Of a stretch of DNA of 5,420 bases, positions 1 to 5,420 are shown piece by piece (position 1 is the first letter of the stretch; the number at the start of each line of letters is the position of its first letter). The notes beneath the pieces are model-generated. The model saw only the letters and a list, made by a program, of their open reading frames with translations, was not told where the DNA came from and did no database searches. The translations under genes and the position numbers were made by a program. Source of the DNA: Bacteroidales bacterium (lineage in GTDB: Bacteria; Bacteroidota; Bacteroidia; Bacteroidales; F082); the NCBI GenBank assembly GCA_020853175.1, contig JADYZK010000080.1, positions 1 through 5,420 of the forward strand, in the 5' to 3' direction.

Positions 1-2
1 CT

Positions 3-152
3 ACTTATGCAGGCAATTTGCCTTGGCTTCGTATTGATTATTTCTTTCTGTCCAAGCACCTCAAAGCCACTTCCTCCAATGTGATCCAACTTCCATTTTC
101 AGATCACTATCCCGTTCAGGTTCGTATTATTCCTTCCTCTTTAACTCCCTAA
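3..152 (+). CDS. Endonuclease/exonuclease/phosphatase family protein, C-terminal fragment
   Basis: This is the last 49 codons of a gene that starts before the window; the frame beginning at base 3 is open to a TAA at 150-152. The fragment contains LPWLRIDYFFLS followed about 20 residues later by FSDHYPV. This pairing is the C-terminal signature of the EEP (DNase I / exonuclease III / sphingomyelinase) fold: the Asp of the RIDY-type strand and the Asp-His of SDH belong to the metal-dependent phosphodiesterase active site. The enzyme therefore probably hydrolyses a phosphodiester, but the substrate cannot be read from this end and the N-terminal Asn/Glu metal ligands are not visible. Many Bacteroidota homologues are annotated simply as EEP family proteins. 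Only 12 bases separate its stop from the uvrB start, so the two are probably co-transcribed; a DNA-related role would fit but is not shown. The other two forward frames are closed by stops within the same stretch. Confidence 0.85.
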   Translation, partial: TYAGNLPWLRIDYFFLSKHLKATSSNVIQLPFSDHYPVQVRIIPSSLTP

Positions 153-164
153 CTCACTGCTTGT

Positions 165-2189
165 ATGGACCTCAAACTTGTTTCTGATTTTAGTCCTACC
201 GGCGACCAACCTGATGCCATCAAACAACTTGTTGAAGGGCTCAACCGTGGCGATGACTACCAAACGCTGCTGGGAGTTACCGGCTCGGGAAAGACGTTTA
301 CCATTGCGAATATGCTGACGCAAGTGAACCGACCTGCACTGGTATTGAGTCATAACAAGACGCTTGCAGCACAACTTTATGGCGAATTCAAACAGTTTTT
401 TCCGAATAACGCCGTAGAATATTTTGTATCTTATTATGATTATTATCAGCCGGAAGCTTTTATTCCGGTCACCAACACCTATATTGAAAAGGATTTATCC
501 ATCAACGATGAAATCGAAAAGCTCAGGCTTAGCACTACATCTTCTTTGTTATCCGGACGCAAGGATATTATTGTGGTGTCATCGGTTTCGTGTTTGTACG
601 GAATTGGCAATCCTGACGATTTTACCAATAACACTATTTTTCTGCAAAAAAACCAGGTGATTTCACGGAATTTTCTCTTGCAACAACTGGTAAATGCTTT
701 GTACAGTCGCACTGTGGTGGAGCCGGGCCGAGGACAATTTCGGGTTCGCGGCGATGTGCTCGATGTTTTTCCGGCTTACCTTGACATCGGTTTTAGGTTT
801 TTCTTTTGGGGTGATGAGATTGAAAATATCGAAAGCTTCGATCCACTGAATGGCAAACGCATTGAAAGCCTTGATAATGTGACTCTTTTTCCGGCCAACA
901 TTTTTGTTACTTCGCCCGACACCTTGAAATCGGCCCTAGGAAACATTCAGCAAGACATGTTCAAACAGGTGGCTTATTTTCGGGAAATTGGTAAACACGA
1001 AGAGGCTAAACGATTGGAAGACAGGGTTACTTACGACATTGAAATGATGCGTGAGCTGGGCTATTGCAGCGGTATCGAAAACTATTCGCTCTATTTTGAT
1101 GGTCGTTCACCCGGATCGCGACCTTTCTGCTTGTTGGATTATTTTCCTGATGATTACATTACCGTCATTGATGAAAGCCACGTCACTATTCCGCAAATCA
1201 GGGCCATGTACGGCGGCGACCGGTCGCGCAAGCAAACCCTTGTAGAATATGGCTTCCGGCTTCCGGCAGCCCTCGACAATCGGCCTTTGAAGTTTGACGA
1301 ATTTGAAGCCTTGAGCAGTCAAACGGTCTATGTCAGCGCTACTCCAGCTGATTATGAGCTTCAAAAGTCGGATGGTGTAGTAGTAGAACAGTTGATTCGA
1401 CCCACAGGCTTGCTCGATCCTTTGATTGAAGTCCGCCCGTCGAGCAATCAAATTGATGATCTTTTGGATGAAATTTCAAAAACAATCGCCACCGGTCACA
1501 GAATTCTGGTCACCACATTGACCAAGAGAATGGCCGAAGAGCTTACAAAATACCTCCATCGCATTGATGTGAAAAGCCGTTATATCCATTCAGATGTTGA
1601 CACATTAGAAAGGGTAGAAATCATGCGTGGATTGCGATTGGGTGAATTTGATGTGCTGGTGGGTGTCAACCTTTTGCGCGAAGGCCTCGACCTTCCGGAG
1701 GTGAGTTTGGTGGCTATCCTCGATGCCGACAAAGAGGGTTTTTTGAGAAGCGAACGTTCACTTACACAAACAGCAGGAAGGGCTGCGCGAAATTCAGAAA
1801 GTAAGGTGATTATGTATGCCGATCGCATCACAGGTTCAATGCAACGGACAATTGATGAGACACTTAGAAAAAGAGAAAAGCAAATGGCTTACAACCTCGA
1901 ACATGGCATTACACCTACTACCATTCGCAAATCTATGCCGGCTATTTTAGGGCAAAGTGCTTTGATGGATGTTGCAGCTGAGGGACACAGGGCCTACCCT
2001 GACGCTCCTGAACCGACTTTAGCCTCCGATCCGGTGGTGGCGTATATGTCGAAGGAAGCCCTCACAAAAGCCATTCAAAAAAACAAAAGAGCCATGCAAG
2101 ATGCCGTGAAGGAGTTGGACTTTATTGAAGCCGCGCGGCTAAGAGACGAGATCGCCACCTATGAAAAACTACTTGCCGAAAAACAATAA
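165..2189 (+). CDS. uvrB: UvrABC excinuclease subunit B (UvrB)
   Basis: UvrB is the ATP-dependent, damage-verifying helicase-like subunit of bacterial nucleotide excision repair. It is delivered to lesions by UvrA and then recruits UvrC for dual incision in the cytoplasm. The 674-residue product has the full family length and order: the N-terminal SDFSPTGDQPDAI motif; Walker A GVTGSGKT at 37-44 (Lys43); the damage-probing beta-hairpin around 90-110 (YDYYQPEAF ... TYIEKD); the UvrA-interaction domain around 150-250 with GQFRVRGDV at 190-198; Walker B/DEAD-like DESH at 336-339; motif III VSATP at 390-394; motif IV near 446-460; motifs V-VI from NLLREGLDLP (502-511) to QTAGRAARN (535-543); and a C-terminal UVR domain at about 634-669, which contacts UvrC. 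The ATG at 165 is chosen because the conserved family sequence begins within a few residues of it. There is no Shine-Dalgarno sequence, which is normal for Bacteroidota. No SOS-type operator was recognised upstream. Possible departures from consensus are Asn104 in the hairpin and Phe213 in the RFFFWGDE segment. The frame is intact throughout. Confidence 0.98.
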   Translation: MDLKLVSDFSPTGDQPDAIKQLVEGLNRGDDYQTLLGVTGSGKTFTIANMLTQVNRPALVLSHNKTLAAQLYGEFKQFFPNNAVEYFVSYYDYYQPEAFIPVTNTYIEKDLSINDEIEKLRLSTTSSLLSGRKDIIVVSSVSCLYGIGNPDDFTNNTIFLQKNQVISRNFLLQQLVNALYSRTVVEPGRGQFRVRGDVLDVFPAYLDIGFRFFFWGDEIENIESFDPLNGKRIESLDNVTLFPANIFVTSPDTLKSALGNIQQDMFKQVAYFREIGKHEEAKRLEDRVTYDIEMMRELGYCSGIENYSLYFDGRSPGSRPFCLLDYFPDDYITVIDESHVTIPQIRAMYGGDRSRKQTLVEYGFRLPAALDNRPLKFDEFEALSSQTVYVSATPADYELQKSDGVVVEQLIRPTGLLDPLIEVRPSSNQIDDLLDEISKTIATGHRILVTTLTKRMAEELTKYLHRIDVKSRYIHSDVDTLERVEIMRGLRLGEFDVLVGVNLLREGLDLPEVSLVAILDADKEGFLRSERSLTQTAGRAARNSESKVIMYADRITGSMQRTIDETLRKREKQMAYNLEHGITPTTIRKSMPAILGQSALMDVAAEGHRAYPDAPEPTLASDPVVAYMSKEALTKAIQKNKRAMQDAVKELDFIEAARLRDEIATYEKLLAEKQ

Positions 2190-2194
2190 TTCAG

Positions 2195-4819
2195 TTACAT
2201 CCTAATGGTGGCCTGACCTATAGGAATTTCTAAACGTATTCCGGCGGTTTTGTATTTTCCCGCTTCAAAACCGGTATAAACTTCAACATTGAAAAGGAAA
2301 AACAATTGTTTCACTCCATAACCGATTTCAGTCCAAGGCTTTCTGTTTTCGACCATCAAATGTTGGACAAAAAGTGATTCTCTGATCAAACTTCCTGAAA
2401 GAAAAGGCAAACGTTTCAGTAATATACGGGCATGTTCATAATGTAGATGGGCTTGAAAATACGCATCTGTGGTGCTTCTTTCATAAGGCAACAACGCTCT
2501 GAAAGTACTGTTTGTGGCATTTCCTCCGATCCAAGTTGGGGCTGTACTAAAGTGTTTATAGTCAGCAAAATGATGCACTTTATCTCCATAAAAGCTTCCA
2601 ATTTCAACGTAATAGTCTAAGCTTCCCAAAAGCCGACTTTGAAAGCCTTGCTTCATGGATAAAGACAGTTGATAGAAGGCATTGTTTTGCGGAAGATCGC
2701 GACTAAAGCCCATCTTGGTCATCAATCCAAAAGTAGGATAAGCGCTGTGGCTCAATTGTTTACGGTTGTTTATAATCCGATAATATTGATAAGGCGTAAA
2801 ATAAATGGAGGCCCCCACGGTAAAGTTTTTGGCATCAGCCACCAACGAAGTATCACCAAAAATGCCGGTTGGAAGGTTGCTCGTAAAATCCACAGCTAAG
2901 GGATTGGTGATAAAATAATTGGTGTTATTGAGAAGTTTTGTACGATTGGATAAACGTCCTTGTAGCTTCACTTCCAACCCATTAACAATATCGTATTGAA
3001 GCTTTGCATCAACAAATTCTTCTTGATACAATTTGATGATATTTTGCTTGAAAAACAAGCTGGTGATGCTGTTAAAGAAAGGCGCCAAACCATCATCGGC
3101 ATTAAAATCACGCGTCATGCTTCCAATTTGAATCGAGAAAAGTCCTCTTTGCAGCGGGGCAAAAGCATAGTCCACGGCCAACTCACCCATCATCTTTTTT
3201 CTGGCAAAAGCGTAAGCACCATCTGCAAGCAAAGCAACGGAATGACCGGGCTGCAATGTTTTCTTTATCTTGAGCTGTTGCAAATAAGTGAAACCATCCA
3301 CAGTATTAAATTCCAATGCGTTAAGTCCAATCAAACCATTGTGTTTGATTTCCCAATTGTGTTTTAAAGTATAGGTGGTTCCGCTCAGGAGATTGTTCAG
3401 ATTGTTAATAAACTTTCGGTTCTTTGTCGTATCTGTTGCTTTTTTATCTCTTTCGTTCACCGGAAAGCTGGTGTATTCGCCATCCGACAGCGGAACAGGT
3501 CGGTTTTGTCTCCAATAATCAGGAGTTCTTACCTTGGCACTATCTGCGATTTCGGTGTTTCGCGCTTTGATTTCGAGCGAAGGCCGTTTATCTTTTTGTT
3601 TGGCTTCCATGCGGATTAACTGATTTAGCTCACGCATCTCTTTATTGCTCAAGTTGTTACTTTCAATCAATTCGGCAATCCTTTCCTGATTTTTTTCTGT
3701 TTTTGGAACTATATTGGCCACAGAAGAGGTTTCTTTTTCTTGTTCCGGCAAAGCCGAAACTTGCGTTTCTTGTGCCATCGCCGCATAAAAGGCGTGGTCG
3801 AGCTGGTCGTTTAAGGTGATTTTGCAGTTGCTTAAGCTCACCAAGTATCGAAGAGCAAAAACGGTTCCCATCAGCGAAACTTTGAGGTCATAGTCGTGGC
3901 TCACCGGCAACCAAACCATGGGATAAACTTCCTGATAGACTTGGTTGATCGTGGCATCGAAAAGGTTTTGGCTCAACGACAATTGCACTGAATGAAGACT
4001 CCATGAACCCTCACGAATGAAAATGCTTCCTGAATACAGGTCGTTGCCCTTGCGCTTGGGTATCACCTTGATCTTGTGTATGGTATGGTTGTCTTCTAAA
4101 AAGGTACCGACCAATTGAAAGCGATAAACCGCAAAGGCCTCCTTGCTCAATGGCGTTATAATCCCTTCATTGTCATTGTATAAGCTCAATGTAAAAAACT
4201 GCATCGGTCCCGAATCGCCGCCAGGCATACTGCTTCTCACCGAATGAACTTTGGTTTGCAAAGGTTTTCCTTTTTCATACAAGATATCCGAAATGGTTTC
4301 GGTGACGTAATATTTTCCTTCTTCTATGCCTTCTTTTTTAAGCTGACCCTTGAGCAGCGAAGGGATTTTAATGGCCTTGCCGCTACCTTTCAAATAGACA
4401 CCGGCGCTGTAGGATGACAACTGGTTGCGGTAATATTGGCTCATGCCGATGGCTTTTCGCATCACATAATAGGCAGGATCTTCGCCACTCGCGGTAATAA
4501 TAACTTCAGGAAGCATATATTCCTGCGGCTGAAGCACAACATTCACTTGCTGGAAACTTTCATCAAGTAGGAGAGGAACAGTTAAGCTTTTGTATCCAAG
4601 ATATTGGAAGACAACCTGATAATCCCCTTTTGCCAACGGCAAGATATAAAAACCTTTTTCATTGGCTGTGGTGCCTTTGTGCAGGGCAGGCACAAAAATG
4701 GAAGCATAAGGGACGGCAACTCCATGGTGATTGGTTATCTGACCTTCAAGGCCTTGTGAAATTCCTTGCCGGCCTAAAGCCATTATTAAGCAGCAAACAA
4801 TAAGCAATCGCATCATCAT
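2195..4819 (-). CDS. DUF5686 and carboxypeptidase-regulatory-like domain outer-membrane protein
   Basis: This predicted 874-residue exported protein has a Bacteroidota-specific architecture whose biochemical role is not established. Residues 1-22 form a signal peptide (Met-Met-Met-Arg, then core LLIVCCLIMAL, with likely cleavage after GISQ). Residues about 24-98 are a CarboxypepD_reg-like beta-sandwich (GQITN, PYASIFV, KGTTANEKGFY, FQYLGYKS), the domain also found at the N terminus of many TonB-dependent receptors. EDPAYYVMRKAI at 113-124 and VYLKGSGK near 141-148 are typical of DUF5686 proteins. A charged, Lys/Glu-rich stretch at about 355-425 looks like a helical or disordered linker. It leads to DYWRQNRPVPLSDGEY at 434-449, another family hallmark. 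From about 480 to the end the sequence alternates polar and aromatic/hydrophobic residues, as in an outer-membrane beta-barrel. The chosen start is the first ATG in the frame. The frame continues upstream only to a TTG at 4909, which would put the promoter inside the gene. The gene converges on uvrB with 5 bases between the stops and is divergent from the secreted-protein gene on its right. Confidence 0.9.
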   Translation of the reverse strand: MMMRLLIVCCLIMALGRQGISQGLEGQITNHHGVAVPYASIFVPALHKGTTANEKGFYILPLAKGDYQVVFQYLGYKSLTVPLLLDESFQQVNVVLQPQEYMLPEVIITASGEDPAYYVMRKAIGMSQYYRNQLSSYSAGVYLKGSGKAIKIPSLLKGQLKKEGIEEGKYYVTETISDILYEKGKPLQTKVHSVRSSMPGGDSGPMQFFTLSLYNDNEGIITPLSKEAFAVYRFQLVGTFLEDNHTIHKIKVIPKRKGNDLYSGSIFIREGSWSLHSVQLSLSQNLFDATINQVYQEVYPMVWLPVSHDYDLKVSLMGTVFALRYLVSLSNCKITLNDQLDHAFYAAMAQETQVSALPEQEKETSSVANIVPKTEKNQERIAELIESNNLSNKEMRELNQLIRMEAKQKDKRPSLEIKARNTEIADSAKVRTPDYWRQNRPVPLSDGEYTSFPVNERDKKATDTTKNRKFINNLNNLLSGTTYTLKHNWEIKHNGLIGLNALEFNTVDGFTYLQQLKIKKTLQPGHSVALLADGAYAFARKKMMGELAVDYAFAPLQRGLFSIQIGSMTRDFNADDGLAPFFNSITSLFFKQNIIKLYQEEFVDAKLQYDIVNGLEVKLQGRLSNRTKLLNNTNYFITNPLAVDFTSNLPTGIFGDTSLVADAKNFTVGASIYFTPYQYYRIINNRKQLSHSAYPTFGLMTKMGFSRDLPQNNAFYQLSLSMKQGFQSRLLGSLDYYVEIGSFYGDKVHHFADYKHFSTAPTWIGGNATNSTFRALLPYERSTTDAYFQAHLHYEHARILLKRLPFLSGSLIRESLFVQHLMVENRKPWTEIGYGVKQLFFLFNVEVYTGFEAGKYKTAGIRLEIPIGQATIRM
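2245..2273. repeat. Inverted repeat near the 3' end of the DUF5686 gene
   Basis: CGGTTTTG (2245-2252) and CAAAACCG (2266-2273) can form a perfect 8-base stem with a 13-base loop in either transcript. It lies 48-78 bases inside the 3' end of the DUF5686 coding region, and 56-84 bases past the uvrB stop for plus-strand transcripts. Neither side is followed by a run of T, so it is not a standard intrinsic terminator, but it is the only clear hairpin I saw close to this convergent junction. Confidence 0.4.
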
Positions 4820-4878
4820 TTTGTTTGTTTTATCTGCAAGTTTAAGCAACTTCTTTACATCTCTAATGATGAAAAAGC

Positions 4879-4910
4879 CAAATTTAGTTAAACCCACAAA
4901 AAAAGACAAA
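4879..4910 (-). promoter_or_regulatory. Bacteroidota-type promoter for the DUF5686 gene
   Basis: On the minus strand TTTG (4910-4907) is followed after exactly 20 bases by TAAATTTG (4886-4879). This matches the Bacteroides primary-sigma consensus of TTTG at about -33 and TAnnTTTG at about -7, with a spacer of roughly 19-21. Transcription would begin near 4872-4876 and give an untranslated leader of about 55 bases before the ATG at 4819. The leader is A-rich just before the start codon and has no Shine-Dalgarno sequence, as is usual for the phylum. The fit is by eye and no start-site data are available. Confidence 0.65.
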
Positions 4911-4915
4911 AAAAG
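4896..4915. repeat. Perfect 10-base tandem duplication with two A7 tracts
   Basis: ACAAAAAAAG occurs twice head to tail (4896-4905 and 4906-4915). The two A7 runs start exactly 10 bases apart, close to one helical turn, so their bends should add. The duplication lies between the opposing -7 elements, and its second copy supplies the TTTG of the minus-strand promoter. It may be an intrinsic bend, a slippage-prone site, or simply AT-rich promoter sequence. Confidence 0.75.
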
Positions 4916-4916
4916 C

Positions 4917-4924
4917 TACTTTTG
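4917..4924 (+). promoter_or_regulatory. Possible -7 element for the secreted-protein gene
   Basis: TACTTTTG fits the Bacteroidota TAnnTTTG -7 consensus and would start transcription near 4928-4932, about 28 bases before the ATG at 4957. No TTTG or TTG is found at the expected distance upstream (around 4893-4898), so the -33 half is weak or missing. The two phased A7 tracts directly upstream could compensate as an UP-like or curved element, which is inference. Its expected upstream half overlaps the minus-strand promoter. Confidence 0.4.
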
Positions 4925-4956
4925 TGATGGTTTTTACAGCCATTAATTGCATTTAT

Positions 4957-5420
4957 ATGATCGCTATGTTCCGCTATTGTGCTTTTTCAGTTTTGCTTTT
5001 CTTTTTCTACATTCAGCCTGTGCAAGCGCAGATGCTATATGGCCCGTTATCCAATCCTGCCGCAACTCCATCAGGCATGAACTCTAACCACAACACACGA
5101 GGTATCCAAAGCGTTTCCATCCCAATTACCATGCAAGGGGCGGGATTGTTTGCAGTGCATTCCTTCAGTTTTATCCTCCATTTCAACAGCAATCAATTGC
5201 AACTTCAAGGTGTTGAAGGCATTGCAGTGTCAAATGTTTCGGCCTCTGGCAATGGAAACACTTTGATCATCAACTGGAACAATCCAAGTAATCCGGTAAA
5301 TTTTGTTGAATCAACACATGTGCTTGATGTTCATTTTGTTAGGATCGCACCGGGCGATGTAGCTTTCACCTTTTTACCGGGAAGCAAAGTGGGTTCAAAC
5401 CTCGGTCTGTTGCCTGTTAC
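4957..5420 (+). CDS. Secreted protein with cohesin-like beta-sandwich domain, 5' part only
   Basis: The frame stays open from the ATG at 4957 to the window edge (154 codons plus 2 bases), so the C terminus is unknown. The first 24 residues are a clear signal peptide: a short start with Arg6, a core CAFSVLLFFFYI and the cleavage site VQA followed by Gln25. After a Ser/Asn/Pro-rich lead, residues about 50-148 show the cohesin-type rhythm: SVSIPITMQGAG, then SFSFILHFN and LQLQGVEG, then NTLIINWNNP, then STHVLDVHFV, PGDVAFTFLPG and SKVGSN. Such domains occur in surface or secreted proteins as adhesion or carbohydrate-associated modules, and in Bacteroidota they often end in a type IX secretion sorting domain. 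That end is not visible here, so this is inference. Other starts are ATG 4966 (Met4, which gives an equally good signal peptide) and ATG 4927, which lies at or before the predicted transcription start and is less likely. The gene is divergent from the DUF5686 gene. The family call is tentative; that the gene is real is well supported. Confidence 0.8.
   Translation, partial: MIAMFRYCAFSVLLFFFYIQPVQAQMLYGPLSNPAATPSGMNSNHNTRGIQSVSIPITMQGAGLFAVHSFSFILHFNSNQLQLQGVEGIAVSNVSASGNGNTLIINWNNPSNPVNFVESTHVLDVHFVRIAPGDVAFTFLPGSKVGSNLGLLPV

Noticed and set aside
1107..1451. A 114-codon open frame antisense to uvrB
   Set aside because: It lies wholly inside the strongly conserved UvrB coding region, its translation has no recognisable domain, and it has no promoter or start context of its own.
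2245..2273. Hairpin as an intrinsic terminator of uvrB
   Set aside because: The stem is only 8 bases with a 13-base loop, is A/T-heavy inside, and is followed by GTATAAAC rather than a T-run. It is kept only as an inverted repeat.
2996..3367. A 123-codon open frame on the plus strand inside the DUF5686 gene
   Set aside because: It is antisense to a gene with a clear family match; its translation shows no recognisable domain or signal peptide and looks like a shadow frame.
4820..4909. A 30-codon N-terminal extension of the DUF5686 protein
   Set aside because: It starts at TTG, contains the predicted promoter and would place about 30 extra residues before a good signal peptide.
4927..4959. 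ATG at 4927 as the start of the secreted protein
   Set aside because: It is in frame, but it falls at or before the predicted transcription start and adds a less typical N terminus; 4957 or 4966 gives a standard signal peptide.
1..5420. Mobile element, CRISPR array, RNA gene or defence system
   Set aside because: No spaced direct repeats, terminal inverted repeats, transposase or integrase motifs, or tRNA/rRNA-like sequence were seen; coding regions fill nearly the whole window with ordinary Bacteroidota genes.

Overview
The window looks like an ordinary chromosomal stretch from a member of the Bacteroidota. Four points suggest this: no purine-rich Shine-Dalgarno sequence precedes the starts I examined; the minus-strand gene is preceded by TTTG-N20-TAAATTTG, which fits the Bacteroidota primary sigma consensus; that gene encodes a carboxypeptidase-regulatory-like plus DUF5686 outer-membrane protein, an architecture typical of this phylum; and the UvrB has a phylum-like wording in its hairpin and C-terminal helicase motifs. 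I cannot name a genus.

Layout. Positions 1-152 hold the 3' end of a plus-strand gene of the endonuclease/exonuclease/phosphatase (EEP) fold. Twelve bases later uvrB (165-2189, plus) starts, probably on the same transcript. uvrB converges with a large minus-strand gene (2195-4819), leaving 5 bases between the two stop codons. That gene encodes an 874-residue envelope protein with a signal peptide, a CarboxypepD_reg-like domain and a DUF5686 / beta-barrel-like region. A 137-base divergent intergenic region (4820-4956) follows, with promoter-like elements for both directions and a perfect 10-base tandem duplication carrying two A7 tracts. From 4957 to the window edge runs the 5' part of a plus-strand gene for a secreted protein with a cohesin-like beta-sandwich pattern.

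How the genes fit together. UvrB is the core damage-verification helicase of nucleotide excision repair. The preceding EEP enzyme may act on DNA or on another phosphodiester, and its catalytic N-terminal part lies outside the window. The divergent pair on the right both encode exported products, and they could be co-regulated through the shared intergenic region; this is inference from layout only.

I find no mobile element, CRISPR array, tRNA, rRNA or defence system here. The points most worth checking are the divergent promoter region with helically phased A-tracts, the corrected start of the DUF5686 gene, the partly visible secreted protein, and two possible departures from consensus in UvrB.
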